Below, piece by piece: positions 57,325 to 64,000 of a stretch of 64,000 bases of DNA. A program made the position numbers and the translations under genes. Each line of letters opens with the position of its first letter. The stretch's first letter is position 1. Under the pieces are notes generated by a model. It was not told where the DNA came from. It did no database searches and worked only from the letters and a program-made list of their open reading frames with translations. The stretch is from Streptomyces koelreuteriae (GTDB taxonomy: Bacteria; Actinomycetota; Actinomycetes; Streptomycetales; Streptomycetaceae), in assembly GCF_018604545.1 (NCBI RefSeq), contig NZ_CP075896.1, forward strand, positions 4,836,001 to 4,900,000, in the 5' to 3' direction.

Positions 57325-57341
57325 ATGCGAACGGTTTGCAA
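57325..57341 (-). promoter_or_regulatory. Nur-box-like element before cbiM/nikM
   Basis: ATGCGA-ACGGT-TTGCAA fits the S. coelicolor Nur consensus tTGCaa-N5-ttGCAA (as I recall it) at 10 of 12 positions. It lies 20-36 bases before the GTG start, a suitable place to block transcription under high nickel. Confidence 0.5.
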
Positions 57342-57474
57342 GAGCGTGACGCTCGTCTTATCTCACCCGTGATATGTCCGGCCCATGAGGGCGCAATACG
57401 GAAAATATGCGACATTGGAGAGGAAGTGGACGCACAGTTTCCGCACAGGTAGCCCACGGTGAAGGGGCCGTCCG

Positions 57475-57840
57475 ATGTCCGTAGTCGAGCAGTACGCGCG
57501 AGCCCATATCGTCACGGATGAGGCCGTCCCGTTGATCGATGAGCTGGAGGCGGTTCCGGTCACTCTGCGGTACGACCCCGACCGTGACCCCCGTGTGGTG
57601 GGCATCAGGCTGCCCGGGCCCGGGGCGCGCGAGTGGACCTTCCGCCGGGAACTCCTGGAGGAGGGGCTGCGGGCCCCCACGGGCAGCGGTGAGGTGCGGG
57701 TGTGGCCCTGCGGCCGGGTGCAGGCCGTCGTCGAGTTCCACTCCCCGCAGGGCGTGCTGGTGGTGCAGTTCGAACGGCAGGCGCTGCTGCGGTTCCTGCG
57801 GCGGACCTACATGGCCGCCGCGGAACCGGTCATCCACTGA
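57475..57840 (+). CDS. ssgE: SsgA-like sporulation protein (SsgE by position)
   Basis: A 121-residue SALP-family protein: ARAHIVTDEAVPLIDELEAVPVTLRYDPDRDPRVVGIRL (contiguous) and WTFRRELLEEGLRAPTGSGEVRVWPC are typical of SsgA/B/E. VLVVQFERQALLRFLRRTY ends the fold. SALPs occur only in morphologically complex actinomycetes. The place next to two PBPs corresponds to S. coelicolor SCO3158 (ssgE, from memory), which affects timing of spore separation. GAAGGGG lies upstream. Confidence 0.9.
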   Translation: MSVVEQYARAHIVTDEAVPLIDELEAVPVTLRYDPDRDPRVVGIRLPGPGAREWTFRRELLEEGLRAPTGSGEVRVWPCGRVQAVVEFHSPQGVLVVQFERQALLRFLRRTYMAAAEPVIH

Positions 57841-57849
57841 CCTTCCGGG

Positions 57850-59520
57850 TCAGCTCCCCGCCTTCAGCAGCGCCGCCACGATCGGCCCGGCCGTCTCGCC
57901 GCCGTGCCCGCCCTGCTGGACCACGCCCGCGGCCGCGAGGTCGCCCCGGTAGGCGGTGAACCAGCCGTTCGGCTTCTTCTGGTTGTCGACCTCGGCCGAC
58001 CCGGTCTTGGCGCCGACATCGCCGCTCACCCCGGACATCGCCTCCGCGGCCGTGCCGTACGCGGCCGTGTACGACATGAGCTCACGCAGCTGCGACAGCG
58101 TGCCCGCCGACATGGTGCGCGAGGCCTTGGCGAGCTTGCGGTCGTCCACGTCCGGGGAGACCAGATACGGCTGGTGGAAGGTGCCGGCCTTGACCGTCGC
58201 CGACACCGACGCCATGTTCAGCGGGTTCATCCGGACCCCGCCCTGCCCGATCAGCGAGGCGCCCATCTGGGCCGCCGACTGCACGGGCACGGCGCCGTCG
58301 AAGGACGGCACTCCGATGGCCCAGTCGTTCAGCCCCAGGCCGAAGACCTGCTGGGCCTGCTTGGTCAGGTCGTCGTCCTTGAGCTTGGGCGCCTGGCTGA
58401 TGAAGGCCGTGTTGCAGGAGCGGGCGAAGCTCGCCTTGAACGTGCCGTTCTTGATCTCGAACTTGTCGTCGTTCTGGAACTTCCAGTGCCCGTACGTGAA
58501 GTACTTCGGGCACGGGTGCTTCTTGTCCGCCGAGGCCAGGCCCTTGTCCAGCAGCAGCGAGGCGGTGATGACCTTCATCGTGGAGCCGGGCGCGAGGGAG
58601 CCCTGGAAGGCGGTGTTGAAGCCGGGCGAGGCGTTGGCGGCGGCCAGGATCTCGCCGGTCGAGGCCCGCATGACGGCCACCGACGACTTGGCCTTCTTCG
58701 CGACCTGCTTCTCGGCCGCCGCCTGGAGGGCAGGGTCCAGGGTGGTCTTCACCGTGCCGGGCGTGCCCTTGCTCAGCTCCAGCAGGGTCTTGTCGGAGAG
58801 GTCGTCCGACTTGGCGGACTTCCCGCGCACGACCCGCAGCTCGATACCGGCCTTGCCGCCCGCCTCCTTGCCGTACTTCTCGCGCAGGCCGTCCAGGATC
58901 GGGCCGAGGGAGGCGTACTTCTGCTTGGTCAGCTCGCCGCCGTCCCGGTCGAGCGCCTTGACCGGGGGCGTGCCCGCCTCGCCGGTGACCAGCTTGTCGC
59001 CGTCCTTCAGATCCGGGTGGACGACCGCCGAGTGCCAGTCCACCAGCGGCTTTCCGTCACTGCTGCGGCGCACGACGGTCAGCGCGCTCTCGTACGCCAG
59101 CGGCTTCTCGGTGTTCTTGTACGCCACCGTGCCCTTGACGGAGAACGGCACCTTGTCACCGGTGGGCTTGCCCGGGGTGAGGGTGACGTCCTTGATGCGG
59201 GCGTCCTTGGTGTAGCCGGTGAGCAGGGCCGTCGCCGCGGCCGCCTCGTCGGTGGCCGCGGCGGCCCGCGGGACCTTGCCGGACTGCCAGGCGGTGAGGA
59301 AGGCACGGGCGGTGGTGGTGACCTCGGTGGCCGACAGCGGGCCGGTCTTCACCTCGGGCTTCCCGTCCGATGCCGTCCGGCTCCCGTCGTCGGCGGCCGC
59401 GCCGCCGCCGAACAGCGCGTAGGCGCCGAACCCGGCGCCACCGACGACCACGGCGATCACCCCGCCGATCACGGCGGGTCTGGTCTTCCGTCGCTCGGCG
59501 ACGCGCCTTCTGTTGCCCAC
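57850..59520 (-). CDS. Penicillin-binding protein 2-type transpeptidase (first of a tandem pair)
   Basis: A 556-residue class B-like PBP. One TM helix at about 15-38. An NTF2-like MecA_N domain follows (TARAFLTAWQSGKVPRAAAAT), then a dimerisation part. The transpeptidase domain has SxxK with Ser313-Lys316 (APGSTMKV), the SxN-type SCN in FARSCNTAF, and KTG at 505-507 (GAKTGSAEV). It cross-links peptidoglycan outside the membrane. GTG start. It is a paralogue of the neighbour at 59617 (same domain order and spacing), convergent with ssgE. Confidence 0.92.
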   Translation of the reverse strand: MGNRRRVAERRKTRPAVIGGVIAVVVGGAGFGAYALFGGGAAADDGSRTASDGKPEVKTGPLSATEVTTTARAFLTAWQSGKVPRAAAATDEAAAATALLTGYTKDARIKDVTLTPGKPTGDKVPFSVKGTVAYKNTEKPLAYESALTVVRRSSDGKPLVDWHSAVVHPDLKDGDKLVTGEAGTPPVKALDRDGGELTKQKYASLGPILDGLREKYGKEAGGKAGIELRVVRGKSAKSDDLSDKTLLELSKGTPGTVKTTLDPALQAAAEKQVAKKAKSSVAVMRASTGEILAAANASPGFNTAFQGSLAPGSTMKVITASLLLDKGLASADKKHPCPKYFTYGHWKFQNDDKFEIKNGTFKASFARSCNTAFISQAPKLKDDDLTKQAQQVFGLGLNDWAIGVPSFDGAVPVQSAAQMGASLIGQGGVRMNPLNMASVSATVKAGTFHQPYLVSPDVDDRKLAKASRTMSAGTLSQLRELMSYTAAYGTAAEAMSGVSGDVGAKTGSAEVDNQKKPNGWFTAYRGDLAAAGVVQQGGHGGETAGPIVAALLKAGS

Positions 59521-59616
59521 TGCTGTCCGTTCCTCCGCGAATCCCCAGGGTCCCCGTTGCCCTCAGCTGTCCCAACGACGCCCACCACCCTAGGGTCCCG
59601 TCCTGCCCGGGTGAGT

Positions 59617-61251
59617 TCAGCCACCCGTTCGTAGCACGGCTGCGACAATCGGACCGGCCGCGTCGCCGCCGTGCCCGCCCTCCTCGGTCATGGCCGCCGC
59701 CGCGACATCGCCCCGGAATCCGGTGAACCAGCTGTTGGACTTGGCGTTGCCGTCGACCTCGGCGGAACCGGTCTTGGCGCCGATGTCGCCGCCCAGTCCC
59801 CGCATGGCCTCGGCGGCGGTGCCCTGGGTGGCGGTGAGCCGCATCATCTGCTTGAGCTGGGACGCGGTGCTCGCCCGCAGGCCCTCGGCCCGCGCGAGCT
59901 GCCGGTCGTCCAGCTCCGGCGAGACCAGGTAGGGCTGGCGGAAGCTGCCGGTGATCGCGGTCGCGGTCACCGACGCCATGTTCAGCGGGCTCATCTGGAT
60001 CTGGCCCTGCCCGATCGCGCCGGCCGCCCGGTCCGGTCCGTCGACGGCGGGGACCCTGCCGTCGAAGGAGGCGATGCCGGTCTTCCAGTTGTCCTGCCCG
60101 AGCCCGAAGCGCCGCTCGGCCTCCTGTGTCAGCGAGGCGTCGGTGAGGGGCTTCTCGTCGATGAGCTTGATGAAGGCGGTGTTGCAGGACCGCATGAAGC
60201 TGCCCGCGAGCGTGGCGTCCTCGTCGGGCTTCATGCCGGTGAGGTTCTTGAAGGTCTGCCCCTGCCACACGGCGGTGTCCGGACAGGGCGCCGGGCCGTT
60301 CATCGAGGTCACGCCGTTGTCGATGAGCATCGCGGCCGTCATGATCTTCATGGTGGAGCCGGGCGCGGCCTGCCCCGCGAAGGCCGCGTTGAAGCCGTCC
60401 TCACGGTTGTTGGCCACCGCCAGGACCTCGCCGCTGCTGGGCTTGACGGCCACCACCGACGACTGGGCGAACCGCTTGACGGCCTTCTCGGCCGCCTCCT
60501 GTGCGCTCGGGCTGATGGTCGTCTCGAGCTTGCCGGCCTTGCCCTTGGCGAGGGTGAGCAGCGGGGTGTCGGGAGCGCCGTCGGAGGGGTGCCGGACGAC
60601 CAACTCGATGCCGGGGGTGCCGCCGGCCTTCTCGCCGTACTTGTCGCGAAGGGCGTCCAGGACCGGGCCGAGGGAGGGGTACTTCTCCTTCGTCAGCACC
60701 GAGCCGTCGCGGCCCACGGCCTCGATGGGAGGGGCGGCCGACTGCTCGGTGACGAGGGTGTCCTGCTCCTTCTTCAGCTCGGGGTGCACGACGGACGGCC
60801 GCCAGTCGACGAGCGCGCGGCCCGTGGTCACGCCGCGCACGACCTTCAGCTCGCTCCGGTAGCTCAGCGGCTCGGACTTCCCGTCGTAGGCCACCTTCGC
60901 CTTCACCGTGAACGGCACGGTGGTGCCCCTGGCCGCCCCCGGCGTGATCTTCACGTCGGTGATGTGCGCGTCGTCGGTGAACGCCGTCAGCAGCCGCTCG
61001 GCGGCGGCGTCGTTGTTGGTGTACGACGCTGCCGTCCCGGCCGCCGCCGTCTGCCAGGCCGCGAAGAACTTGGCCGTGGTCTCCTCGACCTCGTCCTTGT
61101 CCGGCGGCCCCGACTTCTTCTCCGCGGACACCCCACTGGTCCCGCCGTCGCCGGTCAGCGCGCTCACGATGTTGAAGGCGCCGTACCCGGCCCCACCCAC
61201 CATCACCGCGAACACGCCGCCTATGACAGCGACCTTGACCCCCTTGGCCAT
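59617..61251 (-). CDS. Penicillin-binding protein 2-type transpeptidase (second of a tandem pair)
   Basis: A 544-residue PBP, paralogue of the previous gene. ATG at 61251 follows GGGGAGGGG. TM helix at about 6-27 (VAVIGGVFAVMVGGAGYGAF), a MecA_N-like domain (KFFAAWQTAAAGTAASYTNND, near 60), and the transpeptidase with SxxK in APGSTMKIM, SCN in FMRSCNTAF, and KTG in GAKTGSAEVDGN. Tandem copies suggest duplication with division of labour, perhaps between growth and sporulation. Confidence 0.92.
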   Translation of the reverse strand: MAKGVKVAVIGGVFAVMVGGAGYGAFNIVSALTGDGGTSGVSAEKKSGPPDKDEVEETTAKFFAAWQTAAAGTAASYTNNDAAAERLLTAFTDDAHITDVKITPGAARGTTVPFTVKAKVAYDGKSEPLSYRSELKVVRGVTTGRALVDWRPSVVHPELKKEQDTLVTEQSAAPPIEAVGRDGSVLTKEKYPSLGPVLDALRDKYGEKAGGTPGIELVVRHPSDGAPDTPLLTLAKGKAGKLETTISPSAQEAAEKAVKRFAQSSVVAVKPSSGEVLAVANNREDGFNAAFAGQAAPGSTMKIMTAAMLIDNGVTSMNGPAPCPDTAVWQGQTFKNLTGMKPDEDATLAGSFMRSCNTAFIKLIDEKPLTDASLTQEAERRFGLGQDNWKTGIASFDGRVPAVDGPDRAAGAIGQGQIQMSPLNMASVTATAITGSFRQPYLVSPELDDRQLARAEGLRASTASQLKQMMRLTATQGTAAEAMRGLGGDIGAKTGSAEVDGNAKSNSWFTGFRGDVAAAAMTEEGGHGGDAAGPIVAAVLRTGG

Positions 61252-61382
61252 CAGGCCGTCCCCTCCCCGTTGAGCCTCCACACGCTCCTTTGAACGCGTT
61301 CAGAAAGCTCGATCCCGGGAGCACTCTAGGGGGAAGCGGTTACCACAGCGACGGGTGTGGCGATTCTTGACCGAAACGTAGG

Positions 61383-63128
61383 TCAGACCCAGGTATCCAG
61401 CCACATCCTGGCCCGCCAGTCGTCTATGGGGATGGCGGTGCCGGTGTACAGGGGCCAGAAATAGATGAAGTTCCAGGCGATCAGCAGGACCAGGACGCCC
61501 GCGCCCGTGGCGCCCGCGACGCGGCGGGTGTCGGAGGAGCGGGGTGGGCCGATGATCGCGCCGAGGAGCATCGCCACCGCCAGGCACAGGAAGGGCAGGA
61601 AGACGACGGCGTAGAAGAAGAAGATCGTGCGCTCCTGGTACATGAACCAGGGCAGATAGCCGGCCGCGATGCCGCAGGCGATGGCGCCCGCGCGCCAGTC
61701 GCGCCGGAACAGCCAGCGCCACAGGACGTAGAGGACCGCGAGGCAGCCCACCCACCACAGCAGCGGAGTGCCGAGGGCGAGCACCTCGCTGGCGCACTTC
61801 TCGCCCGCGTCCGACGGGCAGCCGCCCTTGCCGGGCGCCGGGGACTCGTAGAAGTACGACACCGGGCGGCCGAGGACGAGCCAGCTCCACGGGTTGGACT
61901 GGTAGGTGTGCGGCGAGGACAGGCCGACGTGGAACTCGTACACCTGGTGCTCGTAGTGCCACAGGCTGCGCAGCCAGTCGGGCAGGAAGGTCCAGCTGCC
62001 GCCCTTGCCGCTGGTCGCGGCCCAGTTGCGGTAGTAGCCGCCGGAGCCGTCGGTCGCGGAGAAGATCCAGCCCGTCCAGGCCAGGACGTAGGTGACGACG
62101 GCGACCGGGACCGTGGCGAGGAACGCCAGCGGAGTGTCGCGCTTGAGGACCACCGCGTAGGGGTGCCGGGCGCCGGCCACCCGGCGCGAGGCGACGTCCC
62201 ACAGGACCGCCATCAGGCAGAACGCGGCCAGGATGTAGAGGCCGTTCCACTTCGTGCCGATGGCCAGGCCCAGCATCAGACCCGCCGCCCAGCGCCAGGG
62301 GCGCCATCCCAGCCGGGTCGTCTCGGCCGTGTGCCGGTCGGGCCGGACCCGGCCGTCGGCGTCCACCGGCAGCGCCGCGGCCAGTCTCGCGCGGGCCTTG
62401 TCACGGTCGACGAGCAGACAGCCGAACGCCGCCAGCACGAAGAACATCAGCACGCCGTCGAGCAGCGCCGTGCGGCTCATCACGAAGTGCAGGCCGTCCA
62501 CCGCCATCAGCGCGCCCGCCAGACAGCCCAGGAAGGTGGAGCGGAACAGCCGGCGGCCGATCCGGCACAGCATCAGCACGGACAGCGTGCCGAGCAGCGC
62601 CGTCATGAAGCGCCAGCCGAAGGGGTCGAAGCCGAACAGCAGCTCGCCGATCCCGATGACGTACTTGCCGACCGGCGGGTGCACGACGTACGCCGCGTCC
62701 CCCGGGATCGTGACGTGCCCGCCCGACAGGATCAGATCGTTGGCGTTCTTGTCCCAGTTGACCTCGAAACCGCGGTGGACCAGACCCCACGCGTCCTTGG
62801 CGTAGTACGTCTCGTCGAATATCACCGCCTTGGGGTGGCCCAGGTTCCAGAACCGCAGCACGCCCGCCAGCAGCGTGACGAGCAGCGGGCCGATCCACGC
62901 CGACCAGCGCACCAGCCGTACCGCCAGGGTGTGCGGGACGCCGAGCGCCGCCCACAGGCGCGGGCTCGGCTCGGTGTACGGCGGCACCAGGCGGTCCCGG
63001 ACGTCGCGGGCGTCGCTTCTGGCCTGCCCCTGGTAGCCGAAGCGGCGCAGCCGCTGCTGCCAGGACGGCCGCTGCTCGTGGGGCGCCTGGCCCTGCCGGG
63101 TGTCCGTGGAGGACGCGGTACTGGTCAC
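61383..63128 (-). CDS. pmt: Polyprenyl-phosphate-mannose protein mannosyltransferase
   Basis: A 581-residue PMT-family membrane glycosyltransferase. The first loop has AVIFDETYYAKDAW with the essential Asp-Glu pair. VHPPVGKYVIGIGELLFG follows, and about ten TM helices continue to the end. The C-terminal PMT_C region has WFMYQERTIFFFYAVVFLPF. It O-mannosylates exported proteins, using polyprenyl-phosphate mannose. GTG at 63128 is chosen; TACGAT seven bases upstream hints at a leaderless mRNA. Divergent from rsmI. Confidence 0.92.
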   Translation of the reverse strand: MTSTASSTDTRQGQAPHEQRPSWQQRLRRFGYQGQARSDARDVRDRLVPPYTEPSPRLWAALGVPHTLAVRLVRWSAWIGPLLVTLLAGVLRFWNLGHPKAVIFDETYYAKDAWGLVHRGFEVNWDKNANDLILSGGHVTIPGDAAYVVHPPVGKYVIGIGELLFGFDPFGWRFMTALLGTLSVLMLCRIGRRLFRSTFLGCLAGALMAVDGLHFVMSRTALLDGVLMFFVLAAFGCLLVDRDKARARLAAALPVDADGRVRPDRHTAETTRLGWRPWRWAAGLMLGLAIGTKWNGLYILAAFCLMAVLWDVASRRVAGARHPYAVVLKRDTPLAFLATVPVAVVTYVLAWTGWIFSATDGSGGYYRNWAATSGKGGSWTFLPDWLRSLWHYEHQVYEFHVGLSSPHTYQSNPWSWLVLGRPVSYFYESPAPGKGGCPSDAGEKCASEVLALGTPLLWWVGCLAVLYVLWRWLFRRDWRAGAIACGIAAGYLPWFMYQERTIFFFYAVVFLPFLCLAVAMLLGAIIGPPRSSDTRRVAGATGAGVLVLLIAWNFIYFWPLYTGTAIPIDDWRARMWLDTWV

Positions 63129-63213
63129 CGCGCCATCGTAGGGAACCGTTCTGTGTGAGTCCCGTGCATGGCCGGTATGCGTCCGCATCCTCCGCCCCTG
63201 GGAGGATGGTGAG

Positions 63214-64000
63214 GTGACTGGAATCCTCGTACTCGCAGGTACCCCCATCGGCGACATCGCGGACGCCCCGCCCCGGCTCGCCGACGAATTGGCCGGAGCC
63301 GATGTCGTCGCCGCCGAGGACACGCGGCGGCTGCGGCGGCTGACCCAGGCCCTGGGGGTCACGCCCAAGGGGCGGGTCGTGTCCTACTTCGAGGGCAACG
63401 AGGCGGCGCGGACGCCCGAGCTGGTCGAGGAGCTGGCGGGCGGGGCGCGGGTGCTGTTGGTCACGGACGCGGGGATGCCGTCGGTGTCGGACCCCGGGTA
63501 CCGGCTGGTCGCCGCCGCCGTCGAGCAGGACATACGGGTCACCGCCGTGCCCGGGCCCTCCGCCGTGCTCACCGCGCTCGCGCTGTCGGGGCTGCCCGTC
63601 GACCGGTTCTGCTTCGAGGGCTTCCTGCCGCGCAAGGCGGGGGAGCGGCTCGGGCGGCTGCGGGAGGTGGCCGGGGAGCGGCGCACCCTCGTCTACTTCG
63701 AGGCTCCGCACCGGCTCGACGACACGCTGGCGGCGATGGCCGAGGTGTTCGGCGCGGAGCGCCGGGCCGCGGTGTGCCGGGAGCTGACCAAGACCTACGA
63801 GGAGGTCCGGCGGGGCGGGCTGGGGGAGCTGGCCGCCTGGGCCGCCGAGGGGGTGCGCGGGGAGATCACCGTGGTGGTGGAGGGCGCGCCGGCGCCGGGG
63901 GCGGAGGATGTCGGGCCCGAGGAGCTGGTGCGGCGGGTCCGGGTGCGGGAGGAGGCGGGGGAGCGGCGCAAGGAGGCGATCGCCGCGGTCGCGGTGGAGG
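63214..64000 (+). CDS. rsmI: 16S rRNA (cytidine-1402-2'-O)-methyltransferase, 3' end beyond the window
   Basis: 262 codons visible of a protein usually about 285 long. TGILVLAGTPIGDIADAP and ADVVAAEDTRRLRRL start the tetrapyrrole-methylase fold. TDAGMPSVSDPGYRLV and PGPSAVLTALALSGLP are the RsmI signatures binding S-adenosylmethionine. EAPHRLDDTLAAM and CRELTKTYEEVRRG follow. GTG start with GGGAGGA upstream. It methylates C1402 of 16S rRNA for decoding fidelity. It is not closed by a stop in the window. Confidence 0.93.
   Translation, partial: MTGILVLAGTPIGDIADAPPRLADELAGADVVAAEDTRRLRRLTQALGVTPKGRVVSYFEGNEAARTPELVEELAGGARVLLVTDAGMPSVSDPGYRLVAAAVEQDIRVTAVPGPSAVLTALALSGLPVDRFCFEGFLPRKAGERLGRLREVAGERRTLVYFEAPHRLDDTLAAMAEVFGAERRAAVCRELTKTYEEVRRGGLGELAAWAAEGVRGEITVVVEGAPAPGAEDVGPEELVRRVRVREEAGERRKEAIAAVAVE

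Noticed and set aside
57306..57474. Cobalamin riboswitch before cbiM
   Set aside because: The gap before the start is short and lacks the conserved B12-box and long folded leader.
1..64000. CRISPR array, IS element, prophage or secondary-metabolite cluster
   Set aside because: No spacer-repeat arrays, transposase, phage structural or PKS/NRPS genes were seen; the IS30-like HTH at 48491 belongs to a regulator.

Overview
The window is high-GC actinomycete chromosome, almost certainly Streptomyces. The evidence is extreme G/C at third codon positions, frequent GTG/TTG starts, and marker genes: the hrdD sigma factor, an SsgA-like sporulation protein best matching ssgE, a SepX/GlpR-type divisome protein beside galU-moeA-rimJ, a protein O-mannosyltransferase, and rare TTA (bldA) codons. 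Gene order (hrdD, DeoR-fruK-fruA, L,D-transpeptidase, penicillin acylase, galU-moeA-moaC-moaB-rimJ-sepX, BVMO, tricorn, cobalt/nickel ECF, ssgE, two PBPs, pmt, rsmI) matches, from memory, the S. coelicolor SCO3202-SCO3153 interval read backwards. Nothing suggests a plasmid, prophage, IS element or CRISPR array.

Layout. 1-6.4 kb: start of a MarR regulator, an extradiol dioxygenase, a GNAT enzyme, hrdD behind a textbook SigR promoter, a TetR regulator, and a WYL regulator divergent from an MFS pump. 6.5-10.6 kb: fructose operon (DeoR, 1-phosphofructokinase, a possible 51-codon TTA-containing coupling ORF, fused EIIABC). 10.6-21.7 kb: mostly minus-strand housekeeping and membrane genes. 21.9-30.9 kb: anchored penicillin-acylase-like enzyme, folate cyclo-ligase, galU, molybdenum-cofactor genes, acetyltransferase, sepX. 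30.9-35.3 kb: tRNA-Ala(CGC) followed by a small accessory region holding a Phd-like/RelE-like toxin-antitoxin pair, a STAND (NB-ARC/TPR) ATPase and a divergent two-TM coiled-coil protein of unknown function. 35.4-48.3 kb: exonuclease III, MerR plus a coupled BVMO-hydrolase-SDR cassette, tricorn protease, TetR-MMPL. 48.3-57.3 kb: a DUF4097 protein divergent from an unusual two-HTH regulator across six CGTTGC motifs, formaldehyde dehydrogenase, Ohr/OhrR, and a CbiMN-Q-O nickel/cobalt transporter with a Nur-like box. 57.5-64 kb: ssgE, two tandem PBPs, pmt, and the start of rsmI.

The best candidate for an undescribed system is 31.1-35.3 kb. The STAND ATPase, the coiled-coil membrane protein and the RelE-like toxin each carry one in-frame TTA codon. 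In the whole window I found only two other TTA-bearing ORFs (the DUF6227 gene and the fruK-fruA small ORF). This suggests accessory genes whose translation depends on the developmental tRNA bldA. Function is inference. Starts are chosen by eye from ribosome binding sites and family lengths, and operators are called from symmetry alone.
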